Positions 35,101 through 45,960 of a DNA stretch of 64,000 nt are shown piece by piece. The position numbers were made by a program, and so were the translations under genes. Numbering within the stretch: position 1 is the first letter of the stretch; every line of letters starts with the position of its first letter. The notes beneath the pieces were generated by a model. It searched no databases. It was not told the DNA's origin and saw only the letters and a program-made list of their open reading frames with translations. The stretch spans positions 5,022,001 to 5,086,000 of the forward strand of contig OW285190.1 in the NCBI GenBank assembly GCA_935421135.1, given 5' to 3'. Source of the DNA: Bugulina stolonifera (lineage: Eukaryota; Bryozoa; Gymnolaemata; Cheilostomatida; Bugulidae).

Positions 35101-38100
35101 GATGTTAGCTTAGCCTCAGCTTCCTCTTTAGACAGCCTCAAACACTACAATGTCAGAGAGACTGTTAAATGTCAACTTTATACAGGTACATGTATATACG
35201 TACGTACATGTATATATGAACGTATATGTATATACGTACATACATCGATATACGTACATGTATATACATGTACATGTATATACATATATGTAAGCCCGTA
35301 TATGTATGTACATGTATGAACGTATGATATATACGCTATAGGATAAAGTATCGAGATATTACTGACGTTGCTGAAATGCAGGCTTGTACTCCGATGCAAC
35401 TCCTCCAGCATGTGTGATATAGAAATGGCAAAATATGCTATGCTATGTTATAGCTCACACTAGCAGAGCTGACCAACCAATGACTAGAGTTGTCCTACCT
35501 TGAGAATTGCCGAGGTGTCAGTGAGTCCAGTATTGTGGAGACAGATAGACTGGTTGTTTATATAACCCTGTACTGACGGTGCATGAATGTTGGTACCATC
35601 ATAGTCGGCACACTCGGCTGCCACCTGCATAGACATGACACAGTGTAACCAGTTACCAGTATGATGTATACAACTATGTACTCGTACTCCGGTTCAATTT
35701 CAGTACAAATTTATCTTGGCTCATGATGTAGGCCTACATGTAGACACCATTGTATACCTACACTATTGATATGTACTTGTACATAGTTGTATATGTAGGC
35801 CTGTTGTATATATCAATAGTGTCGGTATACAATGGTGTCTACATGTAGGCCTACATCATGAGCCAATATAAAATTGTACTACACAATAAAAAAATGCCTA
35901 AATTACAAATTGCTACTAGTTACAGGCAAGAAATGTATTTATTAGTACCCAGTGACTTGGTTCCACATGTACATGTACATAAACAGCCCAGCCTTGACTG
36001 GGGTTTGAACCTGAGGCTATATGGCGCCTGATCGTTTGGGTGATGACCCCGACCAGGGCTGGGTTATTTACACTGATGTGGGACCTAGTTCTTGGCTACT
36101 CATATGGTAAGAAGCAGAAGAAAAACTATAAAAAGATCATCTATTCGGAGTTACTCTCTCTCTCTCTAACTTATAAACCGCTATTAGTATTATAAGTATC
36201 TAATGATGACAACTCTAATCATACTGACTGGATATTCATATTAAGCAGTCAACACTTGGCAGACTTAGGTATATCATGGAAGGTCAAGCAGCACCTTACA
36301 AACCTGCATATGTAGCTAACACAACCAATAATATTTCAATGCAAATTGATAATTCTTAGATTTTCAAATGCCTGCCAACGACATCACGGCTCACATGTAT
36401 AGAAGACACTACGGGGACTACATGATGAGTCGACCTACCGTCCTCTCAATGAGCTCTAGCCTGAGGGCAGCATGTGGGAACTCTGTAGCTCTACAAGCTT
36501 CCTTTACAGTAGATAGCCTCAGTTCCACGGTGTTGTGTGGATTGTCTTGGGGGCGTACTGAGAACCCGTACATCAGTAGTAGAGTATAATTTGATACCTT
36601 GCCATATGTATTGTATATCTCCTCACCCTGATTAGAGCGATAGTCACAATGTTAACAAACAGACACATTATACAAGGCTAATCAACCCAACTGAGGCTGC
36701 ATAACTACCAAGGACAAGCTGTACATTTAAACTACTAAATAATGTTTAAGTATATTACTGTAAGCTACAACTTATATCAACCGATAGGTAGCCTATATGT
36801 CGAATAAAACTAGATCGACTAGTTTTTTAACACCGACTCAGCAAGTGGAGGGTGATCATACCTTACTAATATCTCTGGCTGCAATCATCCTAAAAGTTGA
36901 CTCTCCAAGGTTCAGTTCTGCATTGTGTTCAGGTACATGATTGAGTAGATCTGCCATTGGAACCATGATAGTAGCTGGAGTTGAGAGATCGTCATCATCA
37001 TCATCGCTACCTACTAGTATATAGTGAATAGGTTCACTATCATGGCTTATATGCCAAGAGCTTCCTATACTGTATTACATACTGATGCTACCAGCTAGGC
37101 AGTATTCTAGCAACTGAACAGCTAACAACAAGTGTGTTATTATGCTAGACAGTGTAACAAATAAATAGCCAGGCTAGACAGTATAATTATGGTAAATAAT
37201 GTCAAATAATACAAAGGGGAAAAACCATTTTAGATAATAATAATACATATTATTATGTAACCTTGTATTATTGTATTATCCAACCAACTATACATTATAA
37301 TGGTTGGTTGGATAAACAGCAATGGAGTAGTGAGTAATATACAACAGTTTAGTAATGCTACATCTGTAATTATTATAATAATAGTGATATCAATCACATA
37401 GACTTAGGACATTACTAAACATTCAAAATAATGCTACTAGTAGTTGTGGAAGAGCAATTAAATAGACTGGGCAAATCAAATGCCAAATCACCAAACACAT
37501 TTTCATGTTAAACATGGGGCTTTCTTATACTAGAACTATACACTGTAGAACAACTAGTACAACTAGTATGCAACAGCCTACTAACAATTACTTGCCACAT
37601 CATAACTAGTCAACACCTTACAGGTTGTAATGAGATCCAGAATGATTGAGCTTAGACTAGGCCTGCACGGTGTTTCGGTTTCAAACGATGTAAACGATGT
37701 GTGAACCCTCGGTGTTACACATCGGCAAATTTTTTATGCACCGAATCGCACCGGCACCGTGCCCAAACGATATATCGATGGTTCGGTGTAGTTCGATGTT
37801 ATCGAACCGCACCGCTATGCCAGTAGTCATTGAATATTCATGCGGTCTAATATCACGTGTTCTTGTTTACCTCACTTCAAACTAGGTTGCATACCTTCGC
37901 TAATCCGTTTCAACATTAACTGCCATCGTGGCTGTGATTGATTATCAATGTTGTGGAGGTAGTAATTATTATTAAATTATACTAAATTGATTCATAATTA
38001 CGTAACTTAGCAGATTCTGGTAGATTATATTCTATCGTTTGCATATGATTGCTTTGTTCATGAATAGTGTGCTGAAATAGAACAGTAGTATACGATCGAA

Positions 38101-41100
38101 TATAATGGATTATAATTATATCATTATAAATAATATAATTAAATTTAAACATACCATTGGATTAATTATTTCTATTATAATTAATCTACTACTAATGTTT
38201 AAGTTTGGTTATATTCGCTTGTAACTAAGAATAGCTACAATGCTTATAATAGTTAATCATTATTAATTATGGCTTTTTAATTTAAAATCGTTGTGTAGTT
38301 ATGCTTTTGGTAAGCACCAGCTCTTTATATTATTTATTTAAAATAAGCTAATACTAATGTTCAATCAATATTTTGTAGGTAGAATTCACCGGACTGAGTC
38401 ATCGTAATATCCCATCTGAAGACAAATCTGCTAGATTCAATCGGTGGACACACTGAATTATACCAAATCAGCAATCTATCAAGAAAGCTTGCAAGAAAGA
38501 TTCCCTACATTATCATTACATCATGTGCAACTATGCTAGCGTTTCTTCTTTCTCTTGTGATATGAAGTTAGCCCATGTCATTTTAAATTTGTTATCTTTT
38601 TGTGTCAATGGTACGAGTGTGGTGGAAACAATGTTTGCTGTTTTTCTTCTGTAATTTGGTCACAATCAGTAACAAATCTAATAAATTATATGTAGTCGGT
38701 TGGGTGTGTGTCCAGCCTCATGTTTTTATATTTGATATATTTATTAAAATTACATAAAATAGGTGAAGTAAGACCCAATGCAACTTAAGACTCACTAGAC
38801 TACATGGGCAAATACAAAATCTTGGGAGTAGGAGTAAGCACTGATTACTTTCATTAGCCCAATAGCCACTTAAATAAAATAATATACATATACTATGTTT
38901 TAATGAAGCCATATCTGAAAATAAAATAAACAATGATTGGCATGAACTCATGTTGCAAGAAAGTGTTGAGGACTTTTGTTCCCTTGTATTGAACGGTCAT
39001 GATGGGACAACTCTATTAGGCGAACTAGCTCCTGGACCAGTTCGATCCGGTATATCGAACCAAAGTTGACACCGTCTAACACCGCTTGAGACCAGGATCA
39101 ATGGGGTCCGGTGCGGTTCGGTATATCGATCCAAATTTGGCATCGGTTGACACCGAATGAGACTAGGCACAAGAGAACCGGTGTCAACCGGTGTTTGATT
39201 ACCACCACCCCAAAAACCGAATATCAGTGGGGAGGCAACACCGGTGCAGGCCTAGCTTAGACTACCCTTCTTCTACAAACTTTGAAAACTTCTAAATGTC
39301 TTCATGAATAACAAACTCGATGAGGGCTGCCTATACCTGTACCTACATCCTATAACTGTATCCTATACCTATACTTATTATACACTATACTCTATACCTG
39401 TACCCTATACCTATATGCTATACCCTATACCTGTACCTATACCTGTACCTATTATGCCTATACCCAATACCCTATACTTGTACGCTGTACCTATATACTG
39501 TCATGTCCCAATGGGACAGCCAGCCAATAGGTGGAATGACGCTGAAGAAAAGTGCAACCCTGATTGAGGAAGACTCATAAAAGACTGACTTTGGTCTTCA
39601 CTATTACAATAATACACTAATAATTTTAAAACGACCTATCCAGGCACAGCACTATAATCTACCATCAACAGGTCTAGTTTGTGGCTGGCACTAGCACCCA
39701 ATAAGACACTGCATACACACCTTCAGAGTCCTGTTTGATGGATACGTCGTCAGTGAAGCTGTATGCCATTATAAATGCTGATATCTGCTTAGCAAACTGG
39801 AAATCTTTAAACTTTCTATCTCTGAAACAATTTCCAAACAGTGAAGAAACGTGCATACAGGAATGCATCGTATCAATTTATGCTCTATTGGTATGACCTG
39901 GAGAATTAACCGTTGTGAGTCATTTACAGATATATCAGTAGAATAACATACATTCTGAAATAACCATTTAGCATAGAAGACCTGCTCAAAGTACTAGAGT
40001 TGATACACAATCTAAAAATTACATGTATATAATAGCCCTGTATGTGGCCTGATTAGGGTTAATATGACATGACTACTACACTAATACAACATCAAACCTC
40101 AACTTTTGCAGGGCAGATGTGGCAAGCAAAGGACCAATCACAATAGACAATATAACTGTACCATTATTCACAGAGTATAAGGAGGTTGGTCTAGGGACAC
40201 AGGCTATTGCCGAGCAAGCACAAATTCACTTACTTGAATAGCTGCGGGTTCTCTATGATTAGAGGTAGAAGAATCTCCTCAAACTCCTTCCTCATGTTCT
40301 TTATGTCTGTAGCGACGGACTGCACCATTCCAGTACCTTTAAGTTGTCTATCCAATTCAGATCTACATAGTACAACATAATTATATAAACTAGTTCGTCA
40401 GATATCGATATGCATCCAGAGGTATGTGATTCTATGAATGATAGACAGCATGTATACTTACAGATAGATAACAGGTATACTTACAGATAGACAGCAGGTA
40501 TACTTACAGATAGACAGCAGGTACACTTACAGATAGACAGCAGGTACACTTACAGATAGACAGCAGGTATACTTACAGATAGACAGCGGGTATACTTACA
40601 GATAGACAGCAGGTATACTTACAGATAGACAGCGGGTATACTTACAGATAGACAGCATGTATACTTACAGATAGACAGCGGGTATACTTACAGATAGACA
40701 GTGGGTATACTTACAGATAGACAGCGGTTATACTTACAGATAGACAGCGGGTATACTTACAGAGGCCAGAACATAGGCAGTTCCATATCATCAAAGTTGG
40801 GGAAGGTGTCCAGGTAGCCCCTCCATTTAGATGTGGGGTTCAGCTTCTCGTACATCAGTGCTAGGATTAGAGGCAGCCATCCACTGTTGGACTTGAGACG
40901 ATCCAAATCTAAATCAGTAAATCATTATGAGGAACATTGTAGTAGAAACAGTAGTATAGCTCGGTTACCGTCCTGGGAAATTTCTTCAATGCTGCACCTG
41001 GATGTGGACACTGTAATTGAGCTCACCAGGGTGTACATGTAGTTACCATAATTATGAAGCTCTTAGTGTCTTTGCGGCCTAAATTTCCGGTACATATCCA

Positions 41101-43004
41101 TTACAGAGTAGCGAATACACCGGCCTGGGCCAAAAGCAAAATCCTCACTTTCGTATGAAGAAATCAGATGTGCCGATGAGCTAGGGATGGCTTTGTCCGG
41201 CCAAGCAAAAACCCCAGACCAATAGTCAGCCCTGTTGGCCTAGGCCAGACGGCCATCTTTTGATTTTTATTTGCGACCCATGTCGGCCTAAGAGGTTGCG
41301 AAGACACTATCTATTGCATTCGTACTTGGCTAGCAGCATTCCTCAATGGAGAACTCCCTACATGTACATGCGGTATTACCAAGTTCAAACACCTTACCCT
41401 ACCTTACTGCAGTGAATAGACGACACCTCTAGCTATGAGTACAATGGCTATATTCTAGCTACTGCAACCAATCTATCTACCATATCCACAGACTTATACA
41501 GAGATAATCATAGGCTGCAATGGTATGGACATGTATGTCGGAGAGGGAAGGAGGAAGACACTAGGAGAGTCGGTAATATTAGTGTTGAAGGCAAGAGAAG
41601 GAGAGGTAGACCGAAACATAGATGGATACGATAAGGGCAAATATATATTAGAAAGGATGATACTAAAAACAGAGCGAGATGGAGGTCGCTGATAGAGTTA
41701 GCTATTATGCAGAACCCCGTTACCCAAAAGGATTAAAACAGCTACTGTGAGAAATGGTGAGAAACAGAGATACCAGATCTCCCACACTACTTACTCTCTT
41801 GTATGAAGTCAGAGATGGAGCAGTTGTCTGGGGTTAGAGCAGTAGATCGGGGAAGTATAAATATATTCTCTCCGGCTTTGATATCATCAGCGGCCATCAT
41901 GCCATAGTTGGCTGATACACCTCCAGTCTCACCACAGCAGATCACCTAGAGGACCAGTTGTCAGAGTAATGGAGCATGCGAGTAGCACGACAGGAAACAG
42001 GCGACACCTATTATTGGGGCCAGTAAGAACGAATCACATTGGTAGCAATTTTCTTTTAATTGTTGTGATTCATTGTTACGGGGCCAATACATGGAGCTTC
42101 ATATTCAATGCTTATACAGTCATGTACATATACATGTACATGGGAACACCTTTGCTGATAGCTAAATGTTTAAACAGGTGAGCCTGGCACAAATTTATAC
42201 ATCAGACATCGAAATAGTATAGGTTACCAGTCGGTTGTATGCATCAATAGCCCCACAGAAATTTATGGCTAGGATAACTTGACCATGACTACATTTAGTT
42301 AACGTGTCCCAAACGACTATGAACATGTGGATGGCAAAATGTGGTCAATAAATACATCATTTATTGTACAAACCTTTTCATTCAAGACTATTCCATTCTC
42401 TTCAGACCAGTCTAAAAACTTCTGTAGCTGACCTGAGTGGCCAATCACACCACTTGGTTCAGCAGCCTCCGATTCTGTTGCTGGTGCATGTTTGCCATTT
42501 TCATCTACTAATGTACATGCTCACTGTAGATGGTGTGTGTACTGTTTGAAGCATAGCTATGTGCTTAAGTAACCAGTGAACAAATACACAACTTCCAAGT
42601 GGATAATTAGTCACTAAGTTTAGACTGCAGTTAGTAGATAATAGGCTGTTAAGATGGGCTAGTTGCCAGAGTATGCGTGTCAAAACCAACAAATAAGAGC
42701 CCCGCCAGCCTGCAATATTTACTTCCAAGTCGGGCACCAACAAGGCTACAGTAACTAAACAACAGTGAAATGGCTAGACAACACTATTAACAGGCCTAAA
42801 TATATGCTCACCTGCGACATTCTAGTTCAACAGCACCTATTTCTAAATATAAACTGGCATCCACATGTAAAAATCTCCCTATTAGATGAACTAAAAACAG
42901 TAGGGCTATTAATTTAGAATATTACCTAATTGGGGGTTCTCAGTTTTCTTTCTGTAGAACTTTTGTGCCCGAGGTGTCTGTTTGCGTCGAGGTACTTTGG
43001 GCAT
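32123..43004 (-). CDS. SETD6: SETD6-type N-lysine methyltransferase, 12 exons
   Basis: Minus-strand exons: 43004-42926, 42507-42374, 41945-41795, 40908-40761, 40362-40234, 39821-39721, 37010-36862, 36627-36439, 35624-35499, 35144-35006, 34509-34464, 32276-32123. All have GT-AG introns and compatible phases, giving 1545 nt (514 residues plus TGA); human SETD6 is slightly shorter. Family hallmarks in order: FLDWSEENGI; NYGMMAADDIKAGENIFILP; CSISDFI; SGWLPLILALMYE and MELPMFWP; LKGTGM; FIMAYSF; IMVPMADLLNHVPEHNAELN (the NH of the SET active site); GEEIYNTYG (SET-domain Tyr); a Rubisco-LSMT-like C-terminal domain ending LRNLKQLLTWYD. SETD6 monomethylates lysines on nuclear proteins (RelA in mammals). 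Exon 10 carries an extra acidic insert. Start chosen at MPKVPRRKQT, a basic N-terminus. The introns hold most of the mobile elements listed below. Confidence 0.94.
32398..32632. repeat. ~230-bp dispersed repeat, copy 2 (in SETD6 intron 11)
   Basis: Partner of 25427-25652, same orientation, including TCACAGGAGGTCTGGAATTG and the closing GGATGCAAAATAGAACGGCT. It stands alone here, as a solo copy would. Confidence 0.6.
32753..33140. repeat. 29-bp minisatellite in SETD6 intron 11
   Basis: About 13 units of 29 bp (GTGGTGATACAATGCTACAC, then TACACACGT or TACCCATGT). Two unit variants alternate irregularly. Each unit carries the near-palindrome ACACACGTGTGG, which includes CACGTG, an E-box core, in many copies. 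Confidence 0.9.
33248..34246. mobile_element. hAT-type non-autonomous element 1 (999 bp)
   Basis: The terminal inverted repeat TAGTGCTGGGCGGT is perfect at both ends and is flanked by an identical 8-bp target duplication ATTGATAC (33240-33247 and 34247-34254), as hAT transposons make. No transposase. The interior has three tandem ~200-bp units (about 33411, 33626, 33816) sharing CTTATAATTCGATGYCATCC, and many CGGTTT/AACCG repeats near the ends. Sits in SETD6 intron 11. Confidence 0.92.
35185..35335. repeat. TACGTACATGTATA-type low-complexity repeat
   Basis: Irregular alternating TACGTA/ACATGTATA units in SETD6 intron 9, just upstream (minus-strand sense) of exon 10. Confidence 0.7.
35702..35880. 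repeat. Near-perfect inverted repeat (~70-bp arms)
   Basis: Left arm 35702-35772 (AGTACAAATTTATCTTGGCT...) and right arm 35808-35880 (...AGCCAATATAAAATTGTACT) are reverse complements apart from a few changes, with a ~35-base spacer. Both arms include ATGTAGACACCATTGTATAC. It would form a long hairpin in SETD6 intron 8 RNA. Probably a fold-back or MITE-type insertion. Confidence 0.85.
35985..36065 (-). repeat. Hairpin with box-B-like motif
   Basis: CCCAGCC and GGCTGGG close a ~77-nt minus-strand stem-loop containing GGTTCAAACCCC, which resembles a pol III box B. The T-arm position does not fit a tRNA and box A is unclear. Possibly a SINE scrap. Confidence 0.3.
37658..39254. mobile_element. 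hAT-type non-autonomous element 2 (1597 bp)
   Basis: The ends are TAGGCCTGCACGGTGTT and its inverse AACACCGGTGCAGGCCTA (one extra base), flanked by an identical 8-bp target duplication GCTTAGAC (37650-37657, 39255-39262). Subterminal regions are full of CGGT/ACCG repeats. It shares GGTGTTTCGGT next to the left terminus with element 1, so the two are related families. No transposase frame is seen. Lies in SETD6 intron 6. Confidence 0.92.
39330..39500. repeat. CCTATACCTGTA-type degenerate microsatellite
   Basis: Irregular repeats of CCTATA, CCTGTA and CTATAC in SETD6 intron 6. The open frame across it is a by-product. Confidence 0.75.
40457..40760. repeat. 23-bp minisatellite abutting the SETD6 exon 4 donor
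   Basis: About 13 units of 23 bp (plus strand TACTTACAGATAGACAGCGG plus GTA). On the transcribed minus strand each unit reads CTGTAAGTATACC, a consensus 5' splice site. The array begins exactly at the real exon 4 donor (CTCT-GTAAGTATACC), so the donor itself appears to be the first unit. Confidence 0.92.
41504..41734 (+). pseudogene. Non-LTR retrotransposon ORF2 C-terminal relic
   Basis: One frame reads NHRLQWYGHVCRRGKEED, then GKRRRGRPKHRWIR, a TAA, and KNRARWRSLIELA. The pattern RL.WyGHV.R...R..G...RGRPk.RW....DR..WR is the well-known tail of LINE ORF2 proteins. A 5'-truncated, dead copy in SETD6 intron 3. Confidence 0.7.
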
Positions 43005-44430
43005 GGTTCCTGAAAGAGTAGCGTATCATGACTAAGAGTAGTTACAACTATAAAATCCATACTATGTCTGCAACCAAACTAATAATATCATCAAATATTT
43101 TGTCGTAACTAAACAAATTCCCTGCTGACCAAGTGTGTCAGTGTGCATGAAACATTCACATTCGGGGTTGGGGGCCTACTCAATGTAGGGCCTAAAAACT
43201 CAAATTTAGATTATTCATGACACCTCTTGATATGGATGGTGAAATAGGAAAGTCTCCCATGCACTAGAATAGAACAAACATTTGGCATCAATAACGGTGG
43301 TCATACAGGTTTTCAGCATTTTTCCATTTTCAGGTTTGTGGAGGCTCTATCCTTAGAACTCGTATGGTTATTACTTGAAAACTGCTGTGACAGATATATG
43401 ATGCAGCATAGATTGAGGTAGGCTCTCCTCTTTTCACCGCTCTTGTTAGCGCAAACATTTTACATTTGTTGTTCATGGGATGACATCATCGCATGCAGAG
43501 GACAGAGATAGGGTTCCAATATCGGTCTTCTTCTTGCGAGAGAAAGAATCAAAATTCTCATCAGAAGGGAGAGTCTCCGTCTGTGATCTCTTCGCCTGTC
43601 TTCTCTTTTCTTTCAAATAATATTATTATAATTATAGCTTATTTACTCCTTATAAGTTATTATATTTTAATTTTTTAATAAATTTATTAATTATTTATAT
43701 TTGCAGGCCCTAATACAATTAAGGAATTGAATTAGCCTATATAATTAATATTATATTATACCATTGATAATGATTAGTCCGAATAGATTAGTTTAATAAT
43801 AGGAGCCTAGATTATATGCATATTATTATTATAATTATTATTATAAATATATAATATAATATAAATATTTATATAAATAACAATTATTATTATATAAAAT
43901 AATAATAAGTATAATAAGTATAATAATAATAAAATATAAATATTAAATATAATTATAATATAATTCGTATTCAATACAAATAAATATCGTATAGAACACC
44001 GTTGAAATTTAGCTAACAGTGTCGGCAATATCCTATAACTCACAACAATTTTTAGAGCCTCTGTTTTCCTTATTCAGTCGTCTATACAGTTGCGTCCTTC
44101 AGTAAGCAGGATGACTTGAAATTCATTTATCTACACGGAGTGCACGGCTGTGAAAAAGAATTGGCCAACACGTGCATGGCATTAACTTTTTGTTCACTGC
44201 GCAAAACGGCTGCCGACTATTCGATCCACAATTTTAATAAAGGAGCGTACATGTTCGAACCTTAAGGCCCGTTTTTTTGGTCGGACCAAACCTAATGTTT
44301 TTATGCAGGGTCGCTTTAATTAGAAGTTATCGTCTCTCTTTCTAGTACTTTTTTCCAGATAAGACAACTACGACTGTAGCAGTAAAATCGCCAAGGAGTT
44401 TCTCGAAAGAAAAGAATGGAATTCTAGTAG
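43005..44430. other. SETD6 upstream region, AT-rich
   Basis: Presumed SETD6 promoter side. 43610-43990 is extremely AT-rich with ATTATTATAAT-type low complexity. No gene supported. Confidence 0.5.
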
Positions 44431-44433
44431 AGC

Positions 44434-44570
44434 CAGGCTTACCAAGTCTCCCTGATTCCGCAGGAGACTCCCTGATTTTCAACCCAATTTTGGTACTCCA
44501 CCCAAAATGGACACCTCCCAACCAAATGCTGAATCTCCCTGATTTTCATCAGTCGAACTTGGCAAGCCTG
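44434..44570. mobile_element. 137-bp MITE with 8-bp target duplication
   Basis: The left end CAGGCTTACCAAGT and right end ACTTGGCAAGCCTG are inverted repeats with one mismatch and a small gap, flanked by the identical octamer AGTAGAGC (44426-44433, 44571-44578). CAG..CTG termini with an 8-bp duplication fit a hAT-derived MITE. The interior repeats CTCCCTGATTTTC twice. Confidence 0.88.
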
Positions 44571-44809
44571 AGTAGAGCTGAGGCTGCTGAGCTGCACCCA
44601 TCCTTGTAGAAAACAAGTGGTCAGTTTTTGAAGTTTTACTAAGATTTAACAAGTGACTGCTTTACCTAAAAAATGACACAACATCATTTTAGACCGTCCT
44701 GCATATTGAAACACAAAGTTAGAACTCCATCATTACCACTCACAATGCAGGTTTGAGGTATAAGTAGTATAGTCAGTGCACTTCTAGACAGACACGCACT
44801 CATTGACCC

Positions 44810-44866
44810 CTGTTTTCAACCAATCACAAGCCGGTATTTCCGATTTCAACCAATCACAGAAGAGCA
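44810..44866. promoter_or_regulatory. Duplicated CCAAT boxes
   Basis: TTTCAACCAATCACA occurs at two positions 30 bp apart (CCAATCA at 44820 and 44850). CCAAT boxes are bound by NF-Y at promoters. They directly precede the GC-rich block, so this looks like the edge of a promoter. Confidence 0.45.
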
Positions 44867-44939
44867 CAAAAATTTTGCACACGACCTTGCCAAGGTCACC
44901 CCAAAATCCCCCCTTCTGATTAGTCGAAAAAACATTTGC

Positions 44940-45440
44940 ACACTTGACCCCGAACCCGGCCACGACCCCTTCCCTCCCTCCTTCCCGCCCTCCTCCCCTC
45001 CCCCTCCCCCACCTCCCACTCCTCCCCCACTCCCCCCCACCGCCCTCGTCCCGTCCGCACCACCGCCACCGCCGCCGCCATCACCACCGCCCTCACCACC
45101 GCCACCGCCGCCGCCACCACCGCCCTCACCACCGCCACCGTCGCCACCGCCACCACCGCCACCGCCGCCACCACCACCACCGCCGCCGCCACCACCGCCG
45201 CCGCCATCACCGTCATCACCGCCACTCCTCCTCCACCGCCGCCCACCCTCCCCCCGCAACCCCCACTCACCCGAACGACCGATCGTTTGAGGCGGTCAAG
45301 CCGCGTCCGCCCACGTTGCGTGCGGCGCCGACCGTACACGTGGAGGCGACGCCGGTGCCCCGTATCCACCGGGCCAAGCGACTAGGCAGCGGCCCGCCGC
45401 TTCTCCTGCGCCCCCCACTCGAAAAGCTTGTGATCTAAAC
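44940..45440. other. GC-rich block with CCR-trinucleotide repeat
   Basis: About 500 bp of very high GC in an AT-rich region, with abrupt edges. Left: Cys/Pro-type CCCTCC runs. Middle (45050-45240): imperfect CAC-CGC/CCG-CCA trinucleotides. Right (45270-45420): unique CpG-rich sequence. On the minus strand the frame reading HKLFEWGAQEKRRAAA, a TAG, then GHRRRLHVYGRRRTQ leads to a good donor (CGG-GTGAGT at 45270). A CpG-island first exon of an untranslated RNA, horizontally acquired GC-rich DNA or an assembly chimera are all possible. Confidence 0.6.
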
Positions 45441-45649
45441 GAGCGGATTCGGCTGCGCTTCGCCTATAGCTCTCATTAGCGATAAGAAGAAGTACTACGG
45501 AAGGCTTGGTTTATGATGTGCATTGCATTGTTAATAAAGAAATGTGTAAAGTCTTGGCTATAAATACACTGATGGAAAGAAGGGTTGGTTCTATGATATA
45601 CATTGTATTGACAATAAAGAAACGTGTGCATGTGTTAAGTCAGCATATA

Positions 45650-45950
45650 TAATACATTAAATAAACTTTCCACAATGGTGATAATAGAATGAATAAAAGA
45701 TTGTGTACACGTGTTAAAACACAGTTGAAAGAATAAAAGACACATATTTAAAAGAGTATGTCATATCTATTATTAGCAAGAAAGTCTGTGTGCATGTGTT
45801 AAGACAGTGTATATTATACATTAGATAAACTTTTCACAATAGTAGCAATAGAATAAATAAAAGGTTGTGTGCATGTGTTAAGTCAGCATTATGTAATATA
45901 TTAAATAAACTTTTCACAATAGTAGCAATAGAATAAATAAAAGAGGAGTT
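45650..45950 (-). repeat. Shared 3'-flank repeat, copy next to the IkB-like gene
   Basis: Starting ~10 bases beyond the IkB-like stop codon, the minus strand holds three copies of TTTATTYATTCTATTGCTAC...GACTTAACACATGCACAC. The same sequence and order occur on the plus strand at 52145-52385, downstream of the divergent neighbour. It includes the AU-rich nonamer TTATTTATT. Likely 3' UTR or immediate downstream DNA. Confidence 0.8.
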
Positions 45951-45960
45951 TAGGTACTTA

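Noticed and set aside
35985..36065. A tRNA gene
   Set aside because: Only the acceptor-like stem and a box-B-like motif fit. Arm spacing is wrong and box A is missing.
38718..38951. Transposase remnant inside hAT element 2
   Set aside because: The frame has no hAT dimerisation or catalytic motifs. The element is better called non-autonomous.
41504..41734. An exon of SETD6
   Set aside because: Opposite strand, LINE-type RGRPK.RW signature, in-frame TAA. SETD6 exons 3 and 4 already join in phase without it.
44944..45438. 164-codon His/Arg/Pro-rich frame and Gly-rich minus frames in the GC-rich block
   Set aside because: The plus frame lacks an ATG start and translates an imperfect CCR trinucleotide repeat. 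Kept only as a composition anomaly.
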